Made by a program: the position numbers and the translations under genes | Notes under the pieces: generated by a model | Databases searched by the model: none | The model's input: the letters and a program-made list of their open reading frames with translations, nothing else | What the model was told of the DNA's origin: nothing | Source: Favolaschia claudopus | Lineage: Eukaryota > Basidiomycota > Agaricomycetes > Agaricales > Mycenaceae | NCBI GenBank assembly: GCA_037176885.1 | Contig: JAWWNJ010000029.1 | Location: 558,001-622,000 of the forward strand | Length of the DNA stretch: 64,000 nucleotides | Reading direction: 5' to 3' | Shown: positions 31,642 through 42,563 of the stretch, one piece after another | How positions within the stretch are numbered: the stretch's first letter is position 1 | Layout of the letters: each line of letters opens with the position of its first letter

Positions 31642-32882
31642 ATGCTATATGGAGCTTTGACTATGTTCTGTCATCTCTTCTTCATCGCTTTCTACACCTT
31701 GGCGAGTGCAAGAGTCTCCCTTGCAGTTCTATTCAACCGCACAATCGATGACTTCAATGGCGACGAGTCAACAGGACAGCTGCCAGTTTACAGCCCGACG
31801 GATGTGTGGGCGGTCGTACTGGTAAAGTTTGAACACTTCTCTCTGAACGGCCTGCTCAGCACATACTTGTAGAACGGTAATTGCACTGAGTGTACGCTCC
31901 AACCCGATCCCAGTCTAACACACGATCGGACATGGCACGACACCACCATCGGAGATTCCACTAGCCAAGGAATGCACACCGTCACTTTAGAGTTCACAGG
32001 TGGGCTTCTCAATCCCCTTGAGCGAGCGTCTCTTTGATATTGAATCCAGGCAGTGCAATCTATTTTTTCGGCATTGCTCCAAACAACGGCGGCGGCAATT
32101 TTGGGGTCAGAGTGCAGTTCAGCCTAGACGGAGCGGCTGTTGGCACATACGTTCACACTCCGAATGCCAGCACCAACGAGATGGAATATTCTGTTCCGAT
32201 GTTTAAAAAGGAAAGCCTCAGCAATAAAGCACACACCTTGGTCGCAGGCATAAAGGGTGTGTTCGATGAATCCAATATGCCCAATGCGCTGTTATTTGAC
32301 TATGCAATTTATACGTGAGTGGGCGACGTAGCCGTCGTTTGAAAGTGATATTGGAACTCACGCATGTAAAGAATTGACAACCAAGGGCAAATTCCGACTG
32401 GCACCTCGTCCTCCATCAGCAGTGATACGGTGGGAACGATCAGTGCTTCCGCGGTGACTGTTCAGATTACCACCACATCTTCTGCAAATAGCGCGTCCAC
32501 ATCTTCACAATTTCCGGTCGCCATTGTGGTCGGGAGTGTCTGTGGTATCGTGATTTTTGGGTTGATTGTGTGTGTTCTTCTATGGTTCAGCCTGAAGCGG
32601 CGACTTGGAAGACGCAAAACCTTGCCGCCACATATTGATATAGATGCTTTCCCTGTCGCTCCTCCCACGAGCGCTCAGTTGCGACTTGGTGTTACATCCG
32701 GCCCAGCGTGGGTGCCTGTGGGGACAACAGGGCGGGAAGCGTCCAGTTTAACAATGCCACTGATTCCACCACAACCGTCAAATTCAAGCACAAAGATTCA
32801 GTCGCCGCAACGGCCCTCACCATCCGCTGTATTTGATGCACCCAGATCCCTATTACCGGAGTTGCCTGCATATACACCTTGA
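31642..32882 (+). CDS. Secreted single-pass membrane protein, TIDDFNGD family, copy 1
   Basis: Start at 31642 or the Met at 31663 (MFCHLFFIAFYTLASARV), which gives the tidier signal peptide. Four exons. The first carries NRTIDDFNGDESTGQLPVYS and ends VWAVVL. The second has NGNCTECTLQPDPSLTHDRT, then WHDTT and TLEFTG. The third has SAIYFFGIAPNNGGGNFGVR, FSLDGAAVGTYVHTPNAS and ALLFDYAIYT. The fourth has a Ser/Thr stalk and a transmembrane helix (VAIVVGSVCGIVIFGLIVCV) with a basic stop-transfer KRRLGRRK and a Pro/Ser-rich cytoplasmic tail. The ectodomain is a predicted beta-sandwich with a Cys pair. This layout is very common in agaric genomes, but ligand and role are unknown. Paralogues lie at 35478-36782 and 38182-39630. 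Confidence 0.85.
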
Positions 32883-33060
32883 GCCCCGGATTGGATTGCC
32901 AACTCTGCAGCTGGTCATTTTAAAATTTGCCAGTGTTGGAACTACTTGGGAGGCAGAGTTTTTGGCGCCAGTGGTCCGTATCCGGAATCATCATACTCAC
33001 GAAAATTTTACGTAGACAATACTCAGAGATATCATTACATACCTTTTTCGGAAATATAGG

Positions 33061-33246
33061 TTCGACGACAACAGCTCGCTCCCCGACAACTCACACGCCC
33101 ACTCTTCCGTCGCGACTGTCATTGGCAGCGTATGCGGAGGTGTGGCGTTCATAGTCCTTGCTTCTGTGTTCGCCGTATGGTTCAAGCGGAGAAAAAGTCG
33201 CGTTAGAGATTCTCGAGCAAACGCTTTTTACATGTTATATCCATAA
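33061..33246 (+). pseudogene. Relic of the membrane exon of the TIDDFNGD family
   Basis: A 62-codon stretch begins FDDNSSLPDNSHAHSSVATV, continues through a transmembrane helix (IGSVCGGVAFIVLASVFAV) and KRRKSRVRD, and ends at TAA 33244-33246. It aligns with the last exon of the neighbouring gene, including the FDD start just after an AG acceptor and the VGSVCG core. The ectodomain exons are not recognisable upstream, so this is a truncated copy. Confidence 0.65.
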
Positions 33247-33863
33247 TCCAACCGCGGAGACTTTGGATTCGATTCATTCGAAGCGTGGCGTTTCAAATTG
33301 AATCCGTTTGAATCTTGAAGGTGGCTGCTGAAGCATGCAGAGTCAGACGGGTCAGAGTCGTGGATAAGAGGTAGCGTTCATGGAATCCCTCTGAGTCGCG
33401 GTTTCTCGTTTTCAACTTCAAATTCTTTCGGACGATGATCAAGTTGAGTCAAAGAAAGAGGCGCATCAGCCTTACGGCACATCACACGCATCACAATTCG
33501 GAGAGATCCGATTGGCGGCATTAGGTGGCTATGATTCTTGTCACCAAATCTTGTGTGCCAGTGATTGCCCAATAACAATTCGGACACAAAGATTTTCTTT
33601 TTCTTTTGGCTTGGACCGGCAGAGCAGCGTCAAGGGGCACCCCAGTAAGTCAAAACAGTGCACATTAAGAGGGAATTTAGTAGTACAGTGGGAGAAAATC
33701 CAAAAGCCAGGACACCCATCTACAGATTTACATACGACCTACACACAACGCCGATCCTTCGCAGTCTTCGATGCTCATGTTGCCCAGAAGCGAGAGAAAG
33801 ACATCCTACCAGAGCTAACTTATCGCTACCCGTTGTCCGGCACACGGAATCGCGATAAACTTC
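33247..33863. other. No gene recognised
   Basis: Spacer with a 124-codon plus frame (33512-33886) that overlaps the end of the next gene and has no motif. Confidence 0.4.
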
Positions 33864-34715
33864 TTACGAGAACGAGCCGTGGATAAGAGCATCCCAGGCA
33901 CTGTTCTTGCTCTTGAGTGAGTCGATGATCTTATTGCGTGGAATCGGCCCTGCAATCGGGGCCATGGGGGAGGATTCAGAGTGAGCGTCCTGGGATGCCA
34001 AGAGCAAGAGCGGTCAGCGGGTAAAAATGTGAGGTGCTGACAGCTGACCTGAATGGGGTCTTCGACGTCCGACACCGATGCAGATTCGGCGAGCGGCGAA
34101 GGCGCGTGGGTATGCGGGTGAAGAGGCGAATGTGGATGCGAGTGTGGATGAGGGATGGGCGTGGAATGTGGGGGAGGAGGAGGCGGTGGTGGCGAATGTG
34201 CGTGAGGATGCGGGAATGATGGATGCTCGTGCGCTGGACTGGCTGTACCAGACGATGAACGGGATGATTCAACGGTGGACAGAGAGGACGAGCGGCCCGT
34301 CATTGAGGGTCGTTTCTGGAACGTAATTTAGTCCAATACACGAAAACTTCGAAAGAAAATGAAGAAATTCGACGAAATCGGCCACATCCGCTCCTTGACT
34401 TACTGGTCGCGAATACGGCCGTCAACGGAGTAGAGCAAGTCATGAAAGACGCGAGACACGACTTTTTTTCATGAAATTTTCTGCGTCGATCCTCCGTGAC
34501 GCCAGCTAGGCCGACTCCACTCAACGCGTCGAATTCAGACTCACCGGTGCAAGTATCGACCCAAGGGCTTGCATCAAGGCATCTCTGTGAAGGGCATTCG
34601 CGTTCTTCCCGTGCAGATCGTGGTGGTGGTCCTGGGGCGGCGGTTGGACTTGTGTCGGCTACGAGTCATCGGTAAACCATGCGCTCCACAACGCCGCCGA
34701 CGATGAGCTCACCAT
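33864..34715 (-). CDS. Ser/His/Pro-rich conserved-looking protein, function unknown
   Basis: Minus-strand model. ATG at 34715-34713 is followed at once by a 54-nt intron (gtgagctcatcg...gactcgtag). The next exon reads MPTQVQPPPQDHHHDLHG, then KNANALHRDALMQALGSILA. The next exon contains VVSRVFHDLLYSVDGRIRD. A long exon starts KRPSMTGRSSSLSTVESSRS, runs through a His/Pro tract (HSPPPPPPPPHSTPIPHPH) and ends SVSDVEDPIQ. The last exon is DAHSESSPMAPIAGPIPRNK, then IIDSLKSKNSAWDALIHGSF, with TAA at 33864-33866. Frame is kept between exons 2 and 3 only if the intron is shifted by one base to non-canonical GT...AA, so either a base is missing here or the gene carries a small lesion. The C-terminal motif looks constrained. 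I do not recognise the family. Confidence 0.6.
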
Positions 34716-35477
34716 GAGAGTGAAAGAAAAGGCTCGACGCAATATGCGGAGCGGTGATAGATGGTTGAGGAGACGGGGTAACCTCTAGGGAGGTATGGGC
34801 GATGCCAGCGACCCTTGTGGGTGGTTGAGGAAGAAAGGATTAGGGAAAATCCGGATCCGGCGGTTTGATGGCCAGTTACCCCACACAATTTCCCCACGCT
34901 GATTTGCCGACCCCGGACCGGGGTAGCTTTCGTTCGGCTAGATAGCCGCAAATCTCTTGTGAATCGCTTGGACATGCTTGGACTACGAGATAATTGAGCA
35001 ATTTTTTCTGCAAATATTCTGCCGTGCTTACTGGATTTGTCTGTGTTTCAATTGCAGTTGTGGGTTTCTGAACCAACTCACCGCGCAAAGTCTCGAAGGG
35101 AGCAAAAAATCTCGCAAGTATGTTCAACTGCTGAATTGAGATTGCTTGCGAGGCTCCTCCGCAGATCCAGGTTCATTTGAAAAGCTCCAACTTCGGAGCA
35201 TTCAATGCCAGCTAATATTTCTGAATGCGCTATTACAGGCAATTTTTGACCCCATGGTTTCCTCTTGCCGGGTCATGTCGGCGGTGTCCAGTCAGACGGG
35301 GATCCGATGTCCTTCCGGACCAGTGAAAATTTTTCCACAATCTTAACTCGAAAATAGCATTGATATGGTCACCGTATGTATAGTACTGTAACAATAAGTA
35401 AGGTTTCTGTCGAGGCTCAAGTCGATGGTCCAAGGGAATGAGGTATACAAACGAGCTTCGAATACTTTATGCTCCAT
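34716..35477. other. No gene recognised
   Basis: Spacer between two minus-strand genes. The tandem duplication shared with 38.06-40.6 kb begins at about 35340. Only short unassigned frames occur. Confidence 0.4.
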
Positions 35478-36782
35478 CTAGAGGTGAGATTTTTCTCCCA
35501 GTAGCGAAGCAGTGTAGCCAGCGGGACTGTCAGCTGGATCCGTGGGCGAATAAGGCGGCAAGGCTGTCCTCAGGGTCAACGATCGAACAGGAGTGGATGG
35601 AAGCGGCGGTCGTGGTGGAATTGGCCCGCTTGGACTCGGAGGCCACGAACTCGGGCCCGGGGCTTTAGCAGCAGAGGGGTAAAACGACTCGGAGGTGGAA
35701 ATTTCCCTCATCTCTAGTCCCATATCCGTATACGGTGATATCCCCAACATGTCGTCAATTTGCGACGGAATAGTACTCACTGTCGCCGCATCGATAGACT
35801 CTGCGCGCGGGACAGCTCCGTATCTTCTTCTCCTGAACAACATAAGAGCGCAAACGAGTAACGCAACGATCAAAACACCACAGAGGCTCCCCATCACCGT
35901 GGCGGCGACAGGAAAATGCGATTTTGATGATGCGATGTGGCTGGCAGGAGAGGTTGCAACAGTCATGATGCTGACTGTTCCTCCCATATCACTGGTAGTC
36001 GTCGATAAAGCGCTCATGGTCTGCGAGGAAGTGTTCGCGCTTGAGGTTGGATTTCCCCCGTCATCAAACCTAAAGCGTTCCGGTAAGATACTCAATCCAA
36101 GTGAAACTTGATGAGGAGTGAAATTTAACGACTCACGTATACACTGCGTAGTCAAATAGCAGGAGAGACTGAGCCTGCGCCTTGGCGACCAGCGTGTGCG
36201 GAATATTCGCGAGACCTTCCAGCGAAAGCATTGGGACGGAATACAGTATCTTGCTGGAAGTGTCGGGCGTATGGGAATAAGGTGCTACCGATGTGCCATC
36301 CAAGCTGAAAGTCGTGTTGACGTAGGTCTGTGAATTCAAGACAGTGTTGGGGACGATGCCGAAGAAGTAGACCGCCGTGCCTAACGAGGAGAAGAAAATT
36401 GAGGCATCTGACTCGAAAACCTCGTTGGACGGATATACGCACCCGTGAACTGCAAGGTTACGCTGTAGATAATTGTATCATCTTTGGCAGTGGTATCATG
36501 CCATGTATGGTCAAATGTTTCGCTGGCCGACAGTTTGACGAAGCAAGAGCTGCAGTTGCTGTCCTATTCGCAAATGCTCAGCCGTTGCATAACAACAACT
36601 CAGTGGAATTCTAAGCTTACCACCACGGCATTCCACGAATTTGGTGGGACATATATTGGGAGCTGGCCGGTTACTGTGTCGCCGTTGAAGTCGTCGATGG
36701 TGCGATTCGAGAGAGTGGAAAGGCATGTGGGGACTTGCAGCAAGGTGTAGAGTGTGATGATGAGGGAGGGATGCATGATCAT
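35478..36782 (-). CDS. Secreted single-pass membrane protein, TIDDFNGD family, copy 2
   Basis: Start MIMHPSLIITLYTLLQVPTC at 36782 (a second Met at 36776). Signal peptide, then NRTIDDFNGDTVTGQLPIYV. The second exon has DSNCSSCFVKLSASETFDHT, WHDTT and TLQFTG. The third has TAVYFFGIVPNTVLNSQTYV, TTFSLDGTSVAPYSHTPDTS and SLLLFDYAVYT. The fourth starts FDDGGNPTSSANTSSQ and has the helix VMGSLCGVLIVALLVCALML, RRRRYGAVPR, then a Pro/Ser-rich tail with a tyrosine motif (LPPYSP). Frame is open throughout. It is about as similar to copy 3 as expected for a young tandem pair and shares its promoter region with the dead Gly-tail gene at 37280. Role unknown. Ectodomain binding of a surface ligand is inferred from the fold type only. 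Confidence 0.88.
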
Positions 36783-36807
36783 CCTTGAACAGACGCGCTG
36801 TGAGGTT

Positions 36808-36815
36808 CCTTTATA
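36808..36815 (-). promoter_or_regulatory. TATA-like box of membrane-protein copy 2
   Basis: tataaagg on the minus strand, 26 bases before the start codon. Conserved at the same place in copy 3 (39656-39663). The short distance to the start codon would leave almost no 5' leader, so it may act differently. Confidence 0.3.
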
Positions 36816-37279
36816 TTCAGCACCATAATAGCACCAGCGCTAATTACGCGGGTGAACCGAGTCAATGAAGGACTCCAATTTCTCAGTCAATAAGTAAGTG
36901 ACATGAACGATACAGACTGATTGGCTTTCAAGCTTTTGTCGACATTTTGACCTTTCCAGCCACTTGGAAACTCAGTTCCTCACAGTGCTTTGGAGAAGGG
37001 TTTGGGAGAGATAAGAATTTTGGATGTTGCCATAGTTCCCCGGTGAATTAATTGACCTGGCGGAGAGTTAGCCGCCCTCAACAGTTTATTTTATCGAGTG
37101 CTTCCCAAACATGGCAATTCAGCCGTCAATAGACGAAGACCATAAATCGATCATAGACGGAGTCTCGGAGACGAGATAAGATCCTTAGAAAGGAGAGATG
37201 CACGGATGTCTGAGCGAAAGACCAGGCTATTCTTGCCCTCCACAATCAAGATTTTTCTCCCCCCCCACTGCTTCATACC

Positions 37280-37612
37280 ATGTCTAGCTTTCGCTGGGTG
37301 CAGAAATTTGGACGGAAAATATGTCGATTGCCGTAGCTGTCGTCCTTGGTCAAGAGACGACCACGCACGAACAGGAAAGACTCCAGGAAAGACTCACAAG
37401 GCAAACAGACCGTCCATGAAACCCCGCAAGCCCATCCCTTCCGCTCGCTAAGCAAGCCACCCATGATTCTTCATCGGTACAGGCCTTGTTTCTATCGGCA
37501 TTTTCTTCTCTGATGAACATAGGTGGGATTTGAGGGGAAGGTGGGCAGGGATCTGACGTCGGAAGGAAGGGTGGAATTGGAAAAGGCCCCGTCGTCAGTT
37601 TTCAGAGGCCAC
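37280..37612 (+). pseudogene. Dead Gly-rich-tail gene
   Basis: Starts MSSFRWVQKFGRKICRLP and then meets TAG where the intact sister (40101) has a Trp. Downstream, LSSLVKRRPRTNRKDS and HPFRSLSKP still align with the sister. The whole of Gly block 1 is missing between HRY and the second block. Block 2 opens with GGI then TGA, and continues GGQGSDVGRKGGIGKGPVVS. Three independent lesions make this a clear pseudogene. Confidence 0.85.
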
Positions 37613-38181
37613 AATTAAAGCAGAGTCTTGAGGATAGACAGCGTACTAATTACCAATTGGCCTTGAGATGGTTCAGCGGAGAAAATATCGTTCTCAGTAT
37701 TGTCTTCCAAAGTTGGATGGGCGTTTTCAAAACGCCACTAGTTTTGAAGTTATACGTTGTGGTGTCGCGGTATTTTTGAATTGTTGAGCGCCTATGGCAG
37801 AACCTTGAAAGCCTCAGCTTCTGGCAGGGCATCGTCAAAAGCAATTCGACTGGCAGATGCTTGAATACATTGGAGGCAAACCCGACCCGGGCTACGTATT
37901 ACGGAGACTTGTGGATTGACTCCAAGAAGACTGCTGCCAGTGAGAGGGAGTAAGTAGGCTGACGTAAACGACGTGAGGGTCCGAGCCGTGTTAGTAGTGC
38001 AATTGGCCGCGGCGTGGCTTTCTTGGTTTCTCCTTTCACCGCAATCCTGAGCTCGAAAATCTCGAAAATAGCATTGATATGGCCACTGTATGTATACTAT
38101 CGTAACAATAAGTAAGGTTTCTGTCAAGGCCTCAAGTCAATTGTCCATGGGAACGAGGTATACGAAGGAGCTTCAAGTAAG
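37613..38181. other. Junction between duplication units
   Basis: The part up to about 38050 does not belong to either duplicated unit. It carries short frames only. Nothing recognised. Confidence 0.4.
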
Positions 38182-39630
38182 TTATGCTCCATCTAAAGTT
38201 CGAGATTTTTCCCCCAGCAGCGCAGCAGTGGAGCGGCTAGGATTGTCAGCTGGGTCCCTGGCCGAATAAGGCGGCAAGGCTGTCCTGAAGGTCAACGATC
38301 GAACAGGAGTAGATGGAAGCGCTCGTGGTGGAATTGGCCCGCTTGGACTCGGAGGCCCCGAACTCGAGCCCGGGGCTTCGGTAGCGGAGGGGTATAACGA
38401 CTCAGAGGGGGAAAATTCCCTCATCTCTGGCCGCATACTCGTATACGGTGATACTCCCTGCGTATCGTCAAGATGCGACGGAGTGGCACCTACTGTCGCC
38501 GCATTAAAGGCCTCTACGCGCGGGACAGCTCTGTATCTTCTCCGCCTGAACCACAGAAGAACACAGACAAGTAACGCAACGATCACAACACCGCAGACGC
38601 TCCCCACTACCGTGGCGACAGGAAAATGCGATTTTGATGACACGACCTGGCTGGCAACATCCGCACTTTGAATCGACTGGTCTTGACCGGCAGTAGAGAT
38701 GGTGACAGTCATAATACTGACTGTTCCCCACGTATCGCCGCTCGATGATAAAGCGCTCAGGGTCTGTGATCCCGGGCTCGTGCTTGAACTGGAACCAGGA
38801 CTTGTGAGCGAAGTTTTTCTTGGTGTAGTATTCGAGGTAGATGGGGGAGGTGCAGCTTGCGATTTTGGCGAATTCGTTCCTGGATTATTGGTGCTTGAGG
38901 CTGGATTTTTCCCGTCATCAAATCTGAAGAGTTCCGGTCAAGAAACCCATCCAGGTGAAACCTGATAAGGATTTAAATATAACGACTCACGTATACACTG
39001 CGTAGTCGAATAACAGGAGAGACGGAGCCTGCGCCTGAGCGACCAGCGTGTGCGGAATATTCGCGAGCCCTTCCAACGAAAGCATTGGGACGGAGTACAG
39101 TATTTCATCAGAAGAGTCGGGATTATGGGTATAACTGCCAGCCAGTGTGCCATCCAAGCTGAAAGCCGTGTTGATAACGGTTCCTGTACCTGGGACGGTG
39201 TTGGGCACGATGCCGAAGAAGTATATCGCCGTGCCTAGCAAGGGGAAAAGAACTGAGGCGCCTAACTCGTCCTCTCGTTGGGCCGATAGACGCACCTGTG
39301 AACCGCAAGGTTACACTGTATACAATCGTATTATCTCTAGCAGTGGTATCATGCCAGGTACGGTCGAAGGTTTCGCTGGCCACCGGTTTGACGAAACAAG
39401 AGCTGCAATTGCTGTCCTATTCGCATTTGCTCAGCCGTTGCATAAGGATAACTTGATAGAGTTCCCACCACCACGATATTCCACAGATCTGGTGGGGCAA
39501 ATATTGGGATTTGGCCGGTTACTGTGTCGCCGTTAAAATCGTCGATGCTGCGATTCGAGAGGGTGGAAAGGCATCTGGGAACTTGCAGCAAGGCGTAGAG
39601 TGCGATGATGAGGGCGGGATGGATGATCAT
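38182..39630 (-). CDS. Secreted single-pass membrane protein, TIDDFNGD family, copy 3
   Basis: Start MIIHPALIIALYALLQVPRC at 39630. Signal peptide, then NRSIDDFNGDTVTGQIPIFA. The second exon has DSNCSSCFVKPVASETFDRT, WHDTT and TLRFTG. The third has TAIYFFGIVPNTVPGTGTVI, FSLDGTLAGSYTHNPDSS and SLLLFDYAVYT, with a 69-nt intron before the last exon. The last exon opens FDDGKNPASSTNNPG and has a Ser/Thr/Pro stalk about 30 residues longer than copy 2. The membrane helix VVGSVCGVVIVALLVCVLLW is followed by FRRRRYRAVPR and a Pro-rich tail ending near LLGEKSRTLDGA. Frame open, phases consistent. It faces away from the Gly-tail gene at 40101, with about 470 bp between them. Confidence 0.9.
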
Positions 39631-39655
39631 CCTTGGACAGATCCGCTCTGAGCTT

Positions 39656-39663
39656 CCTTTATA
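39656..39663 (-). promoter_or_regulatory. TATA-like box of membrane-protein copy 3
   Basis: tataaagg, 26 bases before the start codon, in a segment kept almost unchanged between the two duplicated units. Confidence 0.3.
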
Positions 39664-40100
39664 TTCAGCACAATAATAGTACCAGCGCTAATCACGCTGG
39701 TCAACCGAGTCAATGAAGGATTCCGATTATTCAGTCAATTGATAACAACGACACAGACCGATTGGCTTCCAAGCTTTTGTCGACATCTTGTGAGCACTCC
39801 AGCCACTTCGAAATTGTGATCAGTTCTTCACAGCGCGTCGAGAGAAACAAAAATATTGGATGTCGTCATGGTTTCCCGGAGTAATTGGCATAGCGGAGAG
39901 TTGGCCGGCCTCACCACTGTCCAGTGCTTCCCAAACATGGCAATTTCAGAACAGCAGTCAATAGACGAAGACCATAGATCGATCGTAGACGTAGACGAGA
40001 CGATATCCTCAAAAACGTAAGATGCACGGATGTCTGAACAAAAGACCACGCCGTTCTTGCTCTCCATAACAAAAATCCTTCTCCCTCGCTGCTTCCTACC

Positions 40101-40609
40101 ATGTCCAGCCTTCGCCGCTCGGTGCATAAATTTGCACGGAAAATATGCCGAATGCCGTGGTTATCGTCCTTGGTCAAGAGGCGACCGCGCAACAACAGGA
40201 AAGACTCACTAGGCAAAGAGACCGTGCATGAAACCCCGCACACCCATCCCTTCCGTTCGCCGGTAGTCTTAAGTAAGCCGCGGATTATTCTTCATCGGTA
40301 TGAATTCCGTTGCGACATACACCAAGCAGGCCAGTGCGGAGTTCCAGGTACCGATGGACGCATCGGAAGCCAAGGCGGCTCTGGCGCAGGACCTCAAGTC
40401 CGCATAGATCCCCAAAGCAATGACCACAGTCAGATCGGGAGTATTTCTGGTGAGCCTTCTTTCTGTCGGCATTTGTTTCTCTGATGACCCCAGGTGGCAC
40501 TGGGGGGCAAGGCGGCCGAGGGACTGAAGTAGGTGGTAAGGGCGGAACTGGGAAAGGCCCAGTGGTCAGTGTTCGCCAGTGCCAAGTCGGAGCGCCGGAG
40601 CCACGATAG
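40101..40609 (+). CDS. Short Gly-rich-tail protein with basic N terminus
   Basis: Two exons, 40101-40449 and 40494-40609, 154 aa, exact phases. The first 50 residues are strongly basic (MSSLRRSVHKFARKICRMPW, LVKRRPRNNRKDS), then HPFRSPVVLSKPRIILHRY. Block 1 reads GQCGVPGTDGRIGSQGGSG...GAGPQVRIDP and ends SISG. The phase-1 intron splits the Gly codon, and block 2 reads GGTGGQGGRGTEVGGKGGTG...GKGPVVSVRQCQ before TAG. No helical bundle is present. Basic residues at the start suggest membrane or nucleic-acid contact, which is inference. The left duplication unit holds its dead sister. An overlapping 268-codon minus frame is a shadow produced by the Gly-codon repeats. Confidence 0.8.
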
Positions 40610-42563
40610 ACAGCATAATTGATTTGGACTTCCATCGGACCATTCGCAACGTTCGAGTCGACTCGGAGGCTCGAGAATCGAGATAGGTAACTCAGCAGTA
40701 ACAAATCCTTTCTGAGTACTGTACCGCCTACCAATTTGAACGCATGTTTCCGGAATGCCAGTGTTCTGTATTGTGTCCGCGTTTCCGATTTGAGTGACCA
40801 GCATACAGTGCACCACTTCAAGTTGCTCTTTGTGCCGACTTCAAGGAGACTCGGAGGAGTAAGTGAGCTGACGTAACAATGTTGAGTCATTGGCGTGTTT
40901 CCGGCGGCCGTGTTTATCCGGCAACTTTGAACGTTTCCTTCGTCCTCCTTCGTCTGCTTGGAGCACTTACCTCGCACAGCTCCGAATTGTACCGCCAAGA
41001 GGATTGTATCTCTGTCAGCTCGTCCGTCCGTGCGTCTGTGCGTCCGTGTGTCCGTGCCTCCCCTAGACGATCGCCGATTCTGTTCGACCACTGTCGAAAT
41101 CGGAATTTCCGAGACAGTGAAAAAAACCGAAGCGGTTTAACGGAACACAAACGCTAGAGCGTTGTCCACCCTTGTCGACTGTCCTCCGTACTATATTCTC
41201 AAGCTGCCCGGCACGAGTACAATGTACATAGCCAATCATGAAGCTCTCAGACTGTCGTCAATAATTCCGCTCAACTTATTGAATTAGCGCCGGTTTCTTC
41301 GCGCGTCGTCACTACTCAGTGTAAGCGCCTGTGTGTCAAATTTGTGCATCACTACAACATCGCTCTCGGGAAATTCAGCCTGGATGACGCTGTCGTGATG
41401 AGTAGCTCCCTCAGTAAGTTCATGCATATTTTTTCCATTCTGCCCTTCTAGTTAAGCTTTCTCCAAGTGTGCTACAGCTGTCACTGGTGAAGAATTCACG
41501 GGTCCTCGCGACACACCCTCGGAAAACCGCTGCCATGGAGTGCTCGCTAGCGCTGCTACTGTACCTCCCGCAGATGTTGCCTGAGGCGAAGACAGCGACG
41601 CTGAGCATCCTGACGAGCTTTGAAAGAGAGGGTCAATTCTAGCGTATGAGCGGCAGTGGGTCAATTCAAAGTTTGCGCCCCTCAGTATGTATGTCTGTGC
41701 ATTTTCGTCATGAAGGCTAACCCCAGCGCCAGGTCTGTGCATTGCATTCCACACTACTATTCGTCGCACTGAAATCGCCGAATTCCTGCAAAAGAAGACA
41801 AAGTCTATTGATAACGTGTTTTTCTGAACCATCTCAAAGCTCGTCAGGAAATTATCAACCTTGAAGCTCGACGCATGGCGGCGTCGGTGGACGTTGTAGC
41901 CGAATTAAGTCAGAGTTTCATCGTATCTGACTCTCCCAAATCAGATGGCAAGCGACCCAGCGGCTCAATGTGCCGCTGTATTTTGACTCTCAAGCGTGTC
42001 GCGATCGTGTATGGTTGTCATCGGTTAGTCGAGACGGCGTTCGTGTGGTGAGCCTTTCTAGATTTTTCTATGTGGGTATCGCCGGATAACGAACGTATTT
42101 GCGGAAATCTGTAACAGCTTAGAAGTGCACAAAGGAGAACACCCAACCTGTCCGTTTCGCGAAGTGTTTCATCGAACATGGAAATTCACATGAAGCGAGC
42201 AACCCTGATATTACAGTGCGTGTGTGAAAGGCATTCTCAGATAGGTGACCGTAACGGTATGGATCACAGGCTTAGCGACTATCAAGAAGAAAACCTTGCT
42301 CAATTGCCATGTGTTCACTGAGTCGTCATTTTCGTTAATGACGGGCCCTGTTCGCTTTAGGACCTCGCCGGCAATCCTTCCTTCCTTCAGCTCTGGAGAT
42401 ATTGTCACTCAGAGGCCACAGCTCCTCTTCTGAATCTGGATGTCGGCGGAGCACCCGAGCGGCTGTACTATGCGGAACTGTTCATGCGCGGAATCAAGTA
42501 GTATAAAACCGTAATCTTCTTGTTCTGCGTCACAAAATTTACTGGCTCTAGCTGCTTCACAAT
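40610..42563. other. No gene recognised
   Basis: A pyrimidine/purine simple repeat (gtccgtccgtgcgtctgtgc type) lies at 41018-41062. The longest frame (41452-41832, minus, 126 codons) shows no motif. The last 60 bases form the promoter of the gene at 42564. Confidence 0.4.
42502..42508 (+). promoter_or_regulatory. TATA box of the gene at 42564
   Basis: tataaaa, 56 bases before the start codon, a usual spacing for fungal genes. Confidence 0.45.

Larger units (their letters stand above)
35340..40620. repeat. Tandem segmental duplication, two units of about 2.3 and 2.6 kb
   Basis: Left unit about 35340-37610, right unit about 38055-40620. Each holds a minus-strand TIDDFNGD membrane-protein gene and, divergently, a plus-strand Gly-tail gene. 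The 3' flanks (cgaaaatagcattgatatgg, gtaacaataagtaaggtttctg) and the shared intergenic region (cctttatattcagcac, accgagtcaatgaagga) also match. The right unit has a longer stalk region in the membrane protein and an intact Gly-tail gene. Confidence 0.85.

Noticed and set aside
41018..41062. gtccgt-type repeat as a possible CRISPR or satellite
   Set aside because: Short simple-sequence tract without unit/spacer structure.
40285..41091. 268-codon minus-strand open frame
   Set aside because: It lies over the plus-strand Gly-tail gene, and its openness there comes from the GGN repeats on the other strand. No domain.
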